From: an uncultured Elusimicrobia bacterium
Lineage (GTDB): Bacteria > Elusimicrobiota > Elusimicrobia > UBA1565 > UBA9628
Length of the DNA: 64,000 nt
NCBI GenBank assembly: GCA_903830945.1
Contig: CAIKVT010000027.1
Span: 1-64,000 of the forward strand
Direction of reading: 5' to 3'
Numbering within the stretch: position 1 is the first letter of the stretch; each line of letters starts with the position of its first letter. Shown here in pieces: positions 46,047 through 56,865 of this stretch. The translations under genes were made by a program, and so were the position numbers. The notes below the pieces were generated by a model that saw only the letters and a program-made list of their open reading frames with translations, was not told the origin of the DNA and searched no databases.

Positions 46047-46703
46047 ATGCGCACCTGGCCCGTCGCCATGCTCCTGGCCCTGCTGGCGGCCCAGTCGCCG
46101 GCCCAGGACACCCAGCTCAGCGCCACGGACCCGACCGGCAACTTTTTCTCGGTGCTCAACCTGTTCACCGGCAGCCACGAGTACATCCAGATCCGCAAGC
46201 TCGACTCCAGCGGGGGAAACCTCTGGGCCCAAATCCGCGACCCCGGCGTGGACCAGCGCGCCGCGGCCATCGCCACGGACCCCGCCGGCGGGGTCACGGT
46301 CGCGTCCATCATGAAGGACAAAGGCCTGCGCGTCATGGTCCTGTTCCACTACACGGCCGACGGCCAGTACGATTGGGAGCGCGTCTTCAGCGACACGGTA
46401 GACAACATCCCCTGCGCGACGGTCACGGACCGCGACGGCAACTACTATATCGGAGGCAACGCGCGTAAAGGATCCCGGACCGTCGCCCGGCTGTGGAAAT
46501 ACGATCCCCGGGGAGGGATGTTATGGCTGCGCGAATACGACAACATATCCGGCAACACCTATGCCCGGCAGCTGCAGGTGGACCTTGCCGGCAACGCCTC
46601 TTTGGGGGTCGAATCCGTGCAGAGTCAGACCGCAACATCGGGGCAATACACACTGGTGACGGCGACCTACGACCCCGACGGCAGGCAGGTATCGGTCCGA
46701 TGA
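46047..46703 (+). CDS. Secreted beta-propeller-like protein of unknown function
   Basis: MRTWPVAMLLALLAAQSPAQD signal; repeated YTADGQYDWER...DRDGNYYIGGNA...YDPRGGMLWLREY blade-like units; TATAAT exactly 6 nt before ATG. Confidence 0.65.
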   Translation: MRTWPVAMLLALLAAQSPAQDTQLSATDPTGNFFSVLNLFTGSHEYIQIRKLDSSGGNLWAQIRDPGVDQRAAAIATDPAGGVTVASIMKDKGLRVMVLFHYTADGQYDWERVFSDTVDNIPCATVTDRDGNYYIGGNARKGSRTVARLWKYDPRGGMLWLREYDNISGNTYARQLQVDLAGNASLGVESVQSQTATSGQYTLVTATYDPDGRQVSVR

Positions 46704-48502
46704 AAAACGCGCTTCTCGCCGCCGCGCCCTTCCTCACACGGTGCAAGACGCACTTGAAAATTGCGCCGGCGCTTTGCGCGTTCCTGCTCCTGCCTGCCGC
46801 GCGGCCCGCGGCCGCGTCCAGCACGGACACCTTCGTCAGCGTGGCAGCCAGCCCGGTCTCCAACCTCGACCCCGCGGCCATGTACGAGACCCGCAGCCTG
46901 GCCGCGGCGCTCAACATCTATGAGCCGCTGGTCGTCTTCACCACGGATTCGGCCAAGACCCCCGTCGCGCCCTTCCTCGCCAGCGCCGTTCCCACACGCG
47001 AGAACGGACTGCTCTCCGCGGACCTCAAGACTTATACGTTCCCGATCCGACCGGGCGTGGCCTTCCACGACGGCTCGATACTCACGGCCGAGGACGTCCG
47101 ATACTCCCTGCTGCGCTTCATGCTCAGCGACTTCGTGGGCGGACCCTCCGCCATGCTGCTCGAGCCGGTCCTCGGCGTGCCATCCATACGCGACCGCAAG
47201 GGCCGCCTGCGCGTCGACTTCAAGACCGCCGCCGCAACCGTTACCACGGACGCAGACCGGGTCGTGGTCCGGCTGTGCAAACCCGACGCCACCTTCCTCG
47301 CGGTGCTGGCCTCCTGGCCGCTGGTCATGTCCAAGGCCTGGGCCGCGGCCGCGGGCGAGTGGGATGGGACCGAGTCGAGCTGGCTCCGACTCAAAGGCCG
47401 GCTGCCGGAACAAAGCCGCCTCCGCTTCGCCGCCAACGGCACCGGCCCGTTCCGGGTCACGGAGCCGGTCTCCAAGGAACTGGTGACTTTAGAGCGCTTC
47501 GAAGGCTATTGGCGCCGCAAGCCGGCCGCCCTGAAGCGCGTCGTCCTGCGCGAAGTCGACAGCGAGATGCTGCGCCTCTCCATGCTCGAGGCCGGAGACG
47601 CCGACACCGCGGAGCTCTCGCGCTCCAGCCTGCGCGACGCCGCCGAAGCGCCGGGCGTCCGGGTCGACGAGGGCCTGCCCGCCTGGTCCGCGGGCCGAAT
47701 CATCTTCTTCAACTTCCGCACCGCGGCTCAGGACAACCCCTGCCTGCGCAGCGGCCGGCTCGACGGCCGGGGCATCCCGCCGGATTTCTTCTCGGACTCG
47801 AACGTGCGGCAAGGCTTCGCCCATGCTTTTGACTATGAGGTCTTCCTGACCCAGGCCCTGCGCGGCCAGGGAGAGCGCGCCGCGGGCCCCATCCCGTTTT
47901 CGAGGTTCTCTTGGCAGCCTCCGGCGCCCGCCTACGGCCACGACCGGGCCAAAGCCACGGAACAACTCCAAAAGGCTTGGCAAGGCCGTCTCTGGGCGCA
48001 AGGATTCCAGGCCGAGATCGGCTACGACGCCGCAGACCCCGAGGCCCAAGCCGCGGCCGAGATCCTGGCCGCGGAGCTCAAGGCGATCAAACCGGAGTTC
48101 GCGCTTTTGCCAAAGCCCCTGCGCCGGTCCTCCCTGCTCAAGGCCATCCGCGAGCACCGGCTGCCCATCTTCGTGGGCGGCTTTGAACCGGATTATCCGG
48201 ACCCGCATTCCTACGCCTTCAACCTGCTCCACAGTGCGGGGTTCTATCCGGCGGCCCAAGGCTTCGCCCGCAAGGCCATCGATTCCGTCGTGGAGAAGGC
48301 GCGCCGGTCCCGCGAGCACCGCGAAGCGCTCTACCGTGACTTGATGGACCTCTACGCCGCCGAACTGCCGCAGATATACCTCTACTATCCGGTCGGTTTC
48401 CGCGCCCTGCGCCGCAACGTCAGCGAGGCCTCCCCCGACATCTGGATGGGTCCCTTCACCTTGCACAACGCCCTGTACTTCCGTCACGTCCGCAAGAACT
48501 GA
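46700..48502 (+). CDS. ABC transporter substrate-binding protein (SBP_bac_5, peptide-type)
   Basis: SNLDPAAMYETRSLAAALNIYEPLVVF; YTFPIRPGVAFHDGSILTAEDVRYSLLRF; GTGPFRVTEPVSKELVTLERFEGYW. Internal ATG chosen; ATGA overlap. Confidence 0.85.
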   Translation: MKNALLAAAPFLTRCKTHLKIAPALCAFLLLPAARPAAASSTDTFVSVAASPVSNLDPAAMYETRSLAAALNIYEPLVVFTTDSAKTPVAPFLASAVPTRENGLLSADLKTYTFPIRPGVAFHDGSILTAEDVRYSLLRFMLSDFVGGPSAMLLEPVLGVPSIRDRKGRLRVDFKTAAATVTTDADRVVVRLCKPDATFLAVLASWPLVMSKAWAAAAGEWDGTESSWLRLKGRLPEQSRLRFAANGTGPFRVTEPVSKELVTLERFEGYWRRKPAALKRVVLREVDSEMLRLSMLEAGDADTAELSRSSLRDAAEAPGVRVDEGLPAWSAGRIIFFNFRTAAQDNPCLRSGRLDGRGIPPDFFSDSNVRQGFAHAFDYEVFLTQALRGQGERAAGPIPFSRFSWQPPAPAYGHDRAKATEQLQKAWQGRLWAQGFQAEIGYDAADPEAQAAAEILAAELKAIKPEFALLPKPLRRSSLLKAIREHRLPIFVGGFEPDYPDPHSYAFNLLHSAGFYPAAQGFARKAIDSVVEKARRSREHREALYRDLMDLYAAELPQIYLYYPVGFRALRRNVSEASPDIWMGPFTLHNALYFRHVRKN

Positions 48503-48605
48503 CGCGGACCGCCTATGCCCGACGAATCCCCGGGCCCTTGGACCCATTGCGTCTAGACCCCCAGGACCCAGGCAAATAACGCCTAAAAAGCGCTACCCTG
48601 TCGGC

Positions 48606-49478
48606 ATGAAGCAGCTCCTGGCGGCCCTGGTCCTGACAGGCATCAGCGCCTCCTGGGCATCGAGCCTTGAACTGGAGAACGTCCCCGGCCTCAAGCAAAG
48701 TCTGGCCGCCATAAAATCTCAGGCCCTCGCACTCAAACCCGAAGCCGAGCCCGCGCCACAGAAGCCGAGGGAAGGCTCGCACCGCCTCGGGCACTCCACG
48801 CCCATGCTCCCGTTCGAAGCTGAGGAAGTGCCGGACATCTCCGCCTATGCCGTCCGCGGCGTCGACGTCTCTCACCATGAGGGGCATATCCGATGGAATC
48901 AAATGAAGGCCGCAGGCATCTCCTTCGCCTTCATCAAAGCCACGGAAGGCGGCGGCTACGTCGACGACATGTTCCAAGCCAACTGGCAGGGCGCCTCCAG
49001 CGTCGGAATTGCCAAGAGCGCCTATCACTTCTACAACTTCTGCAAGACCGGCACGGAGCAGGCGGACAACTTCATCAAAACCGTCCCCCGCGAAGACGGC
49101 GCTCTTCCCATGGTCATCGACCTGGAACCGTCCAACGACTGCGCCCATATGCCGGCCAAGCCCGCCTTGCTCAAGGACCTCACCAACTTTATCGGAAAGG
49201 TCCAGGCGGCCTACGGACTCACGCCCATCCTCTACATCAATCCCAGCATCTACAACGAATACCTCCTCGGCACCGGCGCCGACAATAAGTTCTGGATCGC
49301 CGACCCATCGCATGCGGCGCCCCGCATGCCCGACGGAAAAAACTGGACCTTCTGGCAATATGCGTGGCACGGGACCGTCGCCGGACTAAGCTCAGAAGTG
49401 GACCTCGACGTGTTCAACGGCGGCGCGCAGGCACTATCCCGGCTGACCCAGCCGCAAATACTGGCATGGGATCCCTAG
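48606..49478 (+). CDS. Glycoside hydrolase family 25 (lysozyme-like), secreted
   Basis: RGVDVSHHEGHIRWNQMKAAGISFAFIKATEGGGYVDDMFQANWQGA; LPMVIDLEPSNDC; FWIADPSHAAP; WTFWQYAWHG. Confidence 0.9.
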   Translation: MKQLLAALVLTGISASWASSLELENVPGLKQSLAAIKSQALALKPEAEPAPQKPREGSHRLGHSTPMLPFEAEEVPDISAYAVRGVDVSHHEGHIRWNQMKAAGISFAFIKATEGGGYVDDMFQANWQGASSVGIAKSAYHFYNFCKTGTEQADNFIKTVPREDGALPMVIDLEPSNDCAHMPAKPALLKDLTNFIGKVQAAYGLTPILYINPSIYNEYLLGTGADNKFWIADPSHAAPRMPDGKNWTFWQYAWHGTVAGLSSEVDLDVFNGGAQALSRLTQPQILAWDP

Positions 49479-49533
49479 CTGCCCGTGAAAAATTCAAGGC
49501 AAGAACATCAGCCAGCTCTATGGGATCGGAGCG

Positions 49534-50703
49534 CTAGGGCCGCGTATCAGCGGCACGCCAGACTTCGAGTTCCTTCTGGAGGCGAGGCGCAAGCCCCGGG
49601 GCCGAAAGCGCCGCGGACCGCGGCGCGGCCGCCGCGAGCTCAAGGCCGAAGAACGGAGCGATCCCGGCGCCCCCCGCGTCGCCCGACCACGCGATCCGCC
49701 CCAGATGTGCCTGACCGATTGCGCTGGGATGAAAGCAGTCGAACGGCGACAAGTCCGCGACGGGATCGGGAAACCCCTCCCGGCTGGAGTTCGTGAGAGT
49801 CGGCGTGTAAAGCACCCACTCCTTGCCCGCGGCGAGACGGCTCAACGAATCGTCATACTCCGTGATCTGAGCCGTGATACGCGCCGCGACCGAAGGGTCA
49901 TCGAGGTGGCTGAGCAGGACTTTGCAGCGGCCCGTGGCATCCCAAAGTTCGCGGCAGGTCTGCGACGCGCCAGCTGGGATCACGGCGGCATAGCGCGGCA
50001 GCGTCGTGGCATCGACGATCCCGCTGACGAACAGCTTCGCCCGGCGATTCCGGGCGACATGGGCGAGGATGCGCAGGGCGGTGGCATAGCTCTTTTCGAA
50101 CGCCGCCGTCTGTCCCTCGACGGGCGCGCCGCACACGCCCGGGTCGTTATGGCCGATGAGCAAAGTCATGCGCTCGATATTGAGTCCGAAAAAACTCGCG
50201 AGGAAGACGACGAATGCCTCGGCCGGGACGGCCGACATGCTCAGACTTGGGACCGAGACCAACAGCCCGTGAACCTCACGGCCGGAACTCGTCTCAAGCT
50301 CACGGCGCAGGCTCGTCGGCAGGTCACCGGTCGACCAGCTGTTGCCGGGGCAGTAGTAATAGGGAGATGCGCAGGACGCCATGCCCGCCGAGATGCTGTC
50401 GCCGAGGGCGGCGAGAGTCACCGAGGCCGCCTGGGCTTGAATACGATTCCCGAGCCAATCCGGGGCGTCGAGATGGTACTTCGCCGCGAGCGTGAGCAAA
50501 GGATCGTCACTTTGCCGCAGTTCCGCCGTCATAGCCGCGGCGGCGAGCTCGTCAGCGGGGACCGTCTGATGGATATGGCGCGCCCATTCCTGCGCATCAT
50601 TGAGTTCCGATTGCGACACGGGGGACTGTTGAGCGCGCGCGGACGCCGCGAGACTGATACCGAGCACGAATAAAATGACAAACGCGCGTTGGATACTCCG
50701 CAT
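49534..50703 (-). CDS. SGNH/GDSL-type hydrolase, secreted
   Basis: Signal peptide; LAALGDSISAG block I; TLLIGHNDPGVC; FDCFHPSAIGQAHLG (D-x-x-H). Confidence 0.82.
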   Translation of the reverse strand: MRSIQRAFVILFVLGISLAASARAQQSPVSQSELNDAQEWARHIHQTVPADELAAAAMTAELRQSDDPLLTLAAKYHLDAPDWLGNRIQAQAASVTLAALGDSISAGMASCASPYYYCPGNSWSTGDLPTSLRRELETSSGREVHGLLVSVPSLSMSAVPAEAFVVFLASFFGLNIERMTLLIGHNDPGVCGAPVEGQTAAFEKSYATALRILAHVARNRRAKLFVSGIVDATTLPRYAAVIPAGASQTCRELWDATGRCKVLLSHLDDPSVAARITAQITEYDDSLSRLAAGKEWVLYTPTLTNSSREGFPDPVADLSPFDCFHPSAIGQAHLGRIAWSGDAGGAGIAPFFGLELAAAAPRSAALSAPGLAPRLQKELEVWRAADTRP

Positions 50704-50835
50704 GATATTCTCCGGTGTGTCCTTCTCAGAGTTTAAGTAACTTTGACAGGACTGTCAACGCGACACACGACACGGACACGACACGCCGGCTGAACCAGAT
50801 CGCCTGTGTCTGTCCAGCGGATCCTCTTTCCGCCA

Positions 50836-51678
50836 TCACCCAAGCTCGAAGCTGGTCACGCTGAAGATGCGATCGAGGGGCAAAGGTGGCTCCTCCCGGC
50901 TGTACATGCGAGCTGTCTTGAAGACCGGACGCATGCCGTACCGGTCGGCGAGGGCCAGGGCATCCGAATTGACCCCCGGCGCATCGAGATAGAAGACGGA
51001 ACCAGGAGCGACGCGGCAGAGCAGTGCCCGAAGCAGCACGTCCGCGGTCATTTTGTCGTCGGCGAAGAGCGGCCCGATCTTACTGCCCTTGCGGCAGGCG
51101 CGGATGACGCCGTAGCCTGCGAGCCGGCCGTCTTTCAGGATGCCAAGACTCGCCCCGCTGCGCTGGACGATCCAGAGAGAAAGGAAGGCGGACCGGGAGG
51201 CCGGAAAGAAACTCCGATCATAAACGGCAATCGACTGAAAAGGCAGCGCGGCCAGTTCGACGACGTCTGGAGGCTCGGCGAGCAGACGGGGCACCACTCC
51301 TTCGAATCGGATGTTGTTGTAGGCCAGTTTAAAACCGAAAGCCTCGTAGTTCTTGACCTTGTCTTCGACCCCATCGAGCCCGATGTTCCTACCGCCGAGA
51401 CAGGCGAGAGCGGCCCTCCCCAGAGCCACGCCTATGCGCCCACCGCGATGCTCCGGCGCGACGATGAAGAAACCAATGAATCCGAAATGTTCATCGTACG
51501 CTACGGCGGATATGCATCCAAGCGCGCGGCCGCCGGATTCGCAGAGGAAGAACCCCTCCGGGAAGCAGCGGTAGAAGCATTCGGCGTCATCGAGGCCGGG
51601 ATTCCAGCCCTCAGCCGCAGCCCAGTCCACGGCCCATCCGACTTCCTGGCGCGTCATGCGACGCACAGTGAGGTCCAT
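50836..51678 (-). CDS. GNAT family N-acetyltransferase
   Basis: FGFIGFFIVAPEHRGGRIGVALGRAAL acetyl-CoA-binding motif; second GNAT-like C-terminal region. Confidence 0.82.
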   Translation of the reverse strand: MDLTVRRMTRQEVGWAVDWAAAEGWNPGLDDAECFYRCFPEGFFLCESGGRALGCISAVAYDEHFGFIGFFIVAPEHRGGRIGVALGRAALACLGGRNIGLDGVEDKVKNYEAFGFKLAYNNIRFEGVVPRLLAEPPDVVELAALPFQSIAVYDRSFFPASRSAFLSLWIVQRSGASLGILKDGRLAGYGVIRACRKGSKIGPLFADDKMTADVLLRALLCRVAPGSVFYLDAPGVNSDALALADRYGMRPVFKTARMYSREEPPLPLDRIFSVTSFELG

Positions 51679-51710
51679 GGACTATATCACCCCTGCCGCA
51701 AACGACAGGC

Positions 51711-52427
51711 TTAAACCTTAGCCACGAACTTGATCACCAGCGCGAAAAAGCCCGCGCCCAGCAGAGGCCCTACGACAGGGACCCAGGCATAGGGCCAGTC
51801 GGAGCCGCCCTTGCCCGCGATCGGCCATACCCAGTGGGCGAGCCTCGGCCCCAGATCTCGGGCGGGATTGATGGCATATCCTGTCGTCCCGCCCAGAGAA
51901 GCGCCGATGCCCCACACCAAGATTCCTACGAGATACGGGCCGAGCGCCGGGCTCACGGGGCCGGCGGTGATGGCATAGATGCCCAGCATCAGCACCATGG
52001 TCCCGATGATCTCCGAGACCAGGTTCCAGGGATAACATCGGATGGCCGGGCCCGTGGAAAACACGGCCAGCTTTGCGGCGGGGTCGTCGGACTGCCGCCA
52101 ATGGGGGAAATAATGGAGCCAGACGACGCTTGCGCCCAAAAACGCCCCGAGCAGCTGGGCCGCGGTGTAGGGCAGGAACTTGCTGAAATCCCCTTTCAAG
52201 ATCGCGAAGCACAAGGTGACCGCGGGATTGATATGGGCATCCGGGCTTCCGAACGCGGTGGCTACGAAGACCCCGGCCACGACGCCGACGAACCAGCCGG
52301 TGATGATGACCATCCATCCGGAATTCTGCGCCTTCGATCTGTTCAGCAGGACTCCAGCCACGACGCCGGCGCCGAAGATGATCAGCGTCATCGTGCCCAG
52401 CAGTTCCCCTAAGAATGCGCTAGCCAT
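51711..52427 (-). CDS. glpF: MIP family aquaporin / glycerol uptake facilitator
   Basis: HINPAVTLCF and YAINPARDLGPR NPA motifs; adjacent to glpK. Confidence 0.9.
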   Translation of the reverse strand: MASAFLGELLGTMTLIIFGAGVVAGVLLNRSKAQNSGWMVIITGWFVGVVAGVFVATAFGSPDAHINPAVTLCFAILKGDFSKFLPYTAAQLLGAFLGASVVWLHYFPHWRQSDDPAAKLAVFSTGPAIRCYPWNLVSEIIGTMVLMLGIYAITAGPVSPALGPYLVGILVWGIGASLGGTTGYAINPARDLGPRLAHWVWPIAGKGGSDWPYAWVPVVGPLLGAGFFALVIKFVAKV

Positions 52428-52458
52428 TGTTCCTCCTCTATTCGGATCCGGTTCCGAG

Positions 52459-53937
52459 TCATGCTTTGCCGACCGCGACGTCCCAGCGGCAGATCAGGTC
52501 CCGTCTGGCATCCTCGTCCATCCGGGCCGAGAAGGTCTTGTCTTTCTTCCAGGCCCTGGCGATCGCCTTGACATCGGGCCAATAGCCTACCGCTAAGCCC
52601 GCCAGGAAGGCCGCTCCCAGGGCGGTCGTTTCTATGAGCTTCGGCCTGACGATGTCGCGCCGGATGAGATCGGCCTGGATCTGCATCAGGAGGTCGTTGG
52701 CCGAGGCGCCGCCGTCGACTCTCAATTGACGCAGCTTCAGCCCGGAATCGGATTCCATGGCCTTGATGATCTCGTAGTTCTGCAAGGCGATCGCTTCCAG
52801 AGTGGCCCGGGCGATATGGGCCGCGGTCGTGCCTCTGGTGATGCCGCTGATGATCCCTCGGGCCTCGGGTCTCCAGTGGGGCGCGCCCAGGCCCACCAGA
52901 GCCGGCACCAGGACGACCCCGTCGGATGACTCAACCTGCGCCGCCAGGGCTTCGATGTCGGAGCTCGCCTTGATCATCCGCAGCCCGTCCCTGAGCCATT
53001 GCACCGCCGCGCCGGCGACGAAGACGCTCCCTTCCAGAGCGTAGGTCGTCCGACCGTCCAGCTTCCAGGCGATAGTCGTCAAGAGCCTGGTCTTGGAGCG
53101 GGCGGGCTTCTCACCGGTGTTCATCAGGAGGAAGGACCCGGTGCCGAAGGTGCATTTGGCATCGCCCTTGCCGAAGCAGGCTTGTCCGAACAAGGCGGCC
53201 TGCTGGTCGCCGGCCATGCCGGAGATGGGGATGCCGTCGGGCAGGCAGCCTAGGCCTTTGGTCTTCCCGTACACTTCCGAATTGCCGGTGACTCGGGGCA
53301 GCAGCGAGAGCGGGATGCCCAATAGGTCCGCGAGTTCCTCATCCCACGCGACTTTCCTGATGTCCAGCAGCAAGGTCCGCGAGGCGTTGCTGGCATCCGT
53401 GACATGGCTTTTGCCGCCGGTGAGGCGGAAGACCAGATAGGAATCGATGGTGCCGGCCTTCAGGCTCCCCATCCTGGCTTTGGCTCGCAACCCGGCGACG
53501 TTCTCGAAGAGCCATGCCAATTTCGTCCCGGAAAAATAGGGGTCGAGGAGCAGGCCGGTCCTCTTTGTGAATAGACGCTCAAGGCCCCTTTTCCGGAGCC
53601 GTGCACAGATAGCCGCTGAACGTCGGCATTGCCAGACGATGGCGTTGTGCGCGGGCTTGCCGGTCTTCGGGTCCCAAAGGACGATGGTCTCCCGTTGGTT
53701 GGTGATGCCTATGCCCGCGATATCCACGGCTTTGATGGCGGCGTTTCTAATCGCCGCGGCTATGGAATGTTCGACGGATCTCCAGATCGCCTCCGGCTCG
53801 TGCTCCACCCAGCCCGGCCTAGGGTATATCTGCCTGAACTCCTGCTGGCCCACCCCCCGGATATTCATGCGCTGGTCGACGATGACCGCTCTGGAACTCG
53901 TCGTGCCCTGATCTATGGCAAGGATGTAGGCTGGCAT
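52459..53937 (-). CDS. glpK: Glycerol kinase
   Basis: [81 protein letters not shown]. Internal start chosen. Confidence 0.93.
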   Translation of the reverse strand: MPAYILAIDQGTTSSRAVIVDQRMNIRGVGQQEFRQIYPRPGWVEHEPEAIWRSVEHSIAAAIRNAAIKAVDIAGIGITNQRETIVLWDPKTGKPAHNAIVWQCRRSAAICARLRKRGLERLFTKRTGLLLDPYFSGTKLAWLFENVAGLRAKARMGSLKAGTIDSYLVFRLTGGKSHVTDASNASRTLLLDIRKVAWDEELADLLGIPLSLLPRVTGNSEVYGKTKGLGCLPDGIPISGMAGDQQAALFGQACFGKGDAKCTFGTGSFLLMNTGEKPARSKTRLLTTIAWKLDGRTTYALEGSVFVAGAAVQWLRDGLRMIKASSDIEALAAQVESSDGVVLVPALVGLGAPHWRPEARGIISGITRGTTAAHIARATLEAIALQNYEIIKAMESDSGLKLRQLRVDGGASANDLLMQIQADLIRRDIVRPKLIETTALGAAFLAGLAVGYWPDVKAIARAWKKDKTFSARMDEDARRDLICRWDVAVGKA

Positions 53938-54042
53938 CGTTCCCTCTTTTGGGTGCGGCTTTTTTCCAGCCGCCATTCTACAACTTTATGCGCCGCGGGG
54001 CTCTTCCGAATCCAGCATGAAACAGCTAGAATACGAACGCCC

Positions 54043-54486
54043 ATGATCAACCTTATCCCGATACTCCAGACCGCCATCGGCCCCGCCATCCTCATCTCCG
54101 GCGTGGGCCTGCTGCTTTTGACCATGACCAACCGCCTGGGCCGGGTTATCGACCGCGTCCGGACCCTCGACGCTCAGCTCCCGCAGTCCTCAGAGAACGA
54201 GCGCCGACGCCTCGTGGTGCAGTTACGCATCCTCTGGCAGCGCGCCCGCCTCATCCGCCTATCCATCCTGCTGGCCTCGGCGAGCGCTTTGGCCGCGGCC
54301 ATGCTCATCATCGTGCTCTTCTTCACCGCGCTCGGGACCTTCGACAACCCTTGGCTCATCGGCATCCTCTTCGTCTGCTGCATGGCTGGCTTGGTCTCCG
54401 CCTTGGTCGTATTCATCCACGACATCAACGAGTCCCTCACCGCGCTCAAGCATGAGCTTTCAGACGCCGGGATGGGAGAGCTATAG
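54043..54486 (+). CDS. DUF2721 family membrane protein
   Basis: IGPAILISGVGLLLLTMTNRLGRVIDRVRTL...RARLIRLSILLASASALAAAMLII; TAGAAT 10 nt before ATG. Internal start chosen. Confidence 0.8.
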   Translation: MINLIPILQTAIGPAILISGVGLLLLTMTNRLGRVIDRVRTLDAQLPQSSENERRRLVVQLRILWQRARLIRLSILLASASALAAAMLIIVLFFTALGTFDNPWLIGILFVCCMAGLVSALVVFIHDINESLTALKHELSDAGMGEL

Positions 54487-54489
54487 CCC

Positions 54490-55818
54490 ATGGGGCTCGA
54501 CGTCGTCACCCTCTCGCGCCTGCAGTTCGCCCTCACCATCATGTTCCACTACCTCTTCCCGCCGCTGGCCATCGGCCTGGGCGCCCTGCTCGTGTTCATG
54601 GAGGGTGCCTTCCACCTCACCGGCGACAAGGACTGGGAGCACCTGGCCCGGTTCTGGACAAAGATCTTCGCCATCAACTTCGCGCTGGGCGTGGCCAGCG
54701 GCATCGTCATGGAGTTCCAGTTCGGCACCAACTGGTCGAGCTATGCCCGCTTCGTCGGCGACGTGTTTGGCTCCGCGCTCGCCGCCGAGGGCATCTTCGC
54801 CTTCTTCCTTGAGTCGGCTTTCTTGGCCGTATTGGTCTTCGGCTGGGACCGCGTCTCGCCCCGGATGCACCTGCTCTCCACCGTGCTGGTGGCCCTGGGT
54901 TCGGCCTTCTCCGCGGTCTGGATCGTGGTCGCCAACTCCTGGCAGCAGACGCCCGCGGGCTACGCGCTGGTCAGCCACGACGGCGTCCTACGTGCCGAGA
55001 TCACGGACTTCTGGGCCATGATCTTCAACCCCTCGAGCGTCCAGCGCCTCGTGCACACTCTGCTCGGCGCCTATCTAGTCGGAGGCGCCTTGGTGGCCAG
55101 CGTCTCCGCCTACCACGTGCTCAAGGGCCGCCATGCAGCGCTCATGCGCAAGTCCCTGGGACTCGCCGTGCTCTTCGCCGTCGCCGCGGCGCTGGCCCTG
55201 CCGCTCTCGGGGGACCTGCAGGCGCGGATCGTGGCGCGCACCCAGCCCGCCAAGCTCGCAGCATTCGAGGGGCTCTACCGCACGACCGCGCGCGCGCCGC
55301 TCTCCTTGGCGGGGTTGCCGGACGACGCCCGCCAGGAACTGCGCTTCGCCGTAGCCGTGCCTGGGCTCTTGAGCCTGCTCGTGCACCACCGCTTAGACGC
55401 CCCGGTGATCGGCCTCGACGCCTTCAAGCCAGAGGACCGTCCCCCGGTCCTGCCCTCCTTTCTCCTCTATCACGCCATGGTCGGCGCCGGTATGGCGCTG
55501 GCCGCGCTCTTCGTCCTGGCCGCCTGGCGCCTGCATCAAGGCCGGCTCCACGAGGATCGGCTCCTGCTCTGGGCTCTGGTCTGGTCCGTGGCTCCGGCCA
55601 TAGCCGCCGGTGAGATGGGCTGGTGCGCGGCAGAGGTCGGCCGCCAACCCTGGATCGTCTACGGCCTTCTGCGCACCTCGCAAGCCGCGTCGCGCGCGGT
55701 GCCTGCCGCGCACATCCTGGTTTCACTGGCGCTCTTTGCCTTGGTCTACGCCCTGCTCGGCGCGCTCTGGCTGCGCATACTCGACGAGAAGATCCGCCGC
55801 GGGCCGGAAGAGGCCTGA
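54490..55818 (+). CDS. cydA: Cytochrome bd ubiquinol oxidase subunit I
   Basis: [85 protein letters not shown]. Confidence 0.94.
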   Translation: MGLDVVTLSRLQFALTIMFHYLFPPLAIGLGALLVFMEGAFHLTGDKDWEHLARFWTKIFAINFALGVASGIVMEFQFGTNWSSYARFVGDVFGSALAAEGIFAFFLESAFLAVLVFGWDRVSPRMHLLSTVLVALGSAFSAVWIVVANSWQQTPAGYALVSHDGVLRAEITDFWAMIFNPSSVQRLVHTLLGAYLVGGALVASVSAYHVLKGRHAALMRKSLGLAVLFAVAAALALPLSGDLQARIVARTQPAKLAAFEGLYRTTARAPLSLAGLPDDARQELRFAVAVPGLLSLLVHHRLDAPVIGLDAFKPEDRPPVLPSFLLYHAMVGAGMALAALFVLAAWRLHQGRLHEDRLLLWALVWSVAPAIAAGEMGWCAAEVGRQPWIVYGLLRTSQAASRAVPAAHILVSLALFALVYALLGALWLRILDEKIRRGPEEA

Positions 55819-56834
55819 TGGACCTGCGCGTACTGTGGTTCATGCTGCTGGGCGTGCTGCTGACGGGCTACGCGGTGCTCGACGGCTTCGACCTGGGAGT
55901 GGGCATCCTGCACCTGGGGGCGCGCGACGACCGCGAGCGGCGCATCTTCCTCGACTCCATCGGCCCACTCTGGGACGGCAACGAGGTCTGGCTGGTGACC
56001 TTCGGCGGCGCGCTCTTCGCCGCCTTTCCCGAGGCCTACGCCACCGCCTTCTCCGCCTTCTACCTGGCCTTCATTCTGCTCCTCTTCGCTCTCATCCTGC
56101 GCGCGGCCTCCATTGAGTTCCGCAGCAAACGCGACTCCGCGGCCTGGCGGGCGTTCTGGGACGCAGCCTTCTTCTGCGCTAGCCTCGTAGCCGCCCTGCT
56201 CTTCGGCGTGGCGGTCGGCGACTCCATGCTGGGCATCCCCATCGCCGCCGACCACGAGTTCACGGGGACCTTTCTGGGCCTGCTGCGACCCTACGCCCTG
56301 CTAGTGGGCGCGCTCAACGTCTCCCTTTTTACCCTGCACGGCTCGCTCTATCTGCAGCTCAAAACAGAGGGGGGATTGCAGCAACGCATAAGCCGCTGGA
56401 GCTGGCGCGCCCTCGGGGCCTTCCTGGCCCTGTACCTGGTCACGACCGTCGTGACGCTGGCGCGCATGCCCCAAGCCCTGGCCAACTTCGGGCGCATGCC
56501 CTGGCTGTGGGGCGTGGTTGCGGCCAGCGTCCTGGCGCTGGCCAGCATCCCTTACTCGCTCTACTTGCGTCGTCCCGGCTGGGCCTTCCTGTCATCGGCC
56601 GCGACCATCGCGTGCCTGATCGCCCTCTTCGGCGCGGCCCTCTATCCAAACCTCATCGTCTCCAGCCTTAACCCGGCCTGGAGCCTGACCACGGCCAGCG
56701 CCTCATCTTCGGAGAAGACCCTGGGGATCATGGCCGTTATCGCGGCCCTAGGTATGCCCTTAGTGTTAAGCTACACTGCGGTCATCTATTGGGTGTTCCG
56801 CGGAAAAGTAAAGCTGGGCCGGCTAAGTTACTAG
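55818..56834 (+). CDS. cydB: Cytochrome bd ubiquinol oxidase subunit II
   Basis: LWFMLLGVLLTGYAVLDGFDLGVGILHL; GPLWDGNEVWLVTFGGALFAAFPEAYA; TGATG overlap with cydA. Confidence 0.94.
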   Translation: MDLRVLWFMLLGVLLTGYAVLDGFDLGVGILHLGARDDRERRIFLDSIGPLWDGNEVWLVTFGGALFAAFPEAYATAFSAFYLAFILLLFALILRAASIEFRSKRDSAAWRAFWDAAFFCASLVAALLFGVAVGDSMLGIPIAADHEFTGTFLGLLRPYALLVGALNVSLFTLHGSLYLQLKTEGGLQQRISRWSWRALGAFLALYLVTTVVTLARMPQALANFGRMPWLWGVVAASVLALASIPYSLYLRRPGWAFLSSAATIACLIALFGAALYPNLIVSSLNPAWSLTTASASSSEKTLGIMAVIAALGMPLVLSYTAVIYWVFRGKVKLGRLSY

Positions 56835-56865
56835 CGCACCCCTGATGTGGCAGCCCTTCCGTATC

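Noticed and set aside
49705-50673. 322-aa + strand ORF
   Set aside because: Antisense to a signal-peptide-bearing SGNH hydrolase with clear motifs.
50806-51714. 302-aa + strand ORF
   Set aside because: Antisense to a GNAT gene with a clear acetyl-CoA motif.
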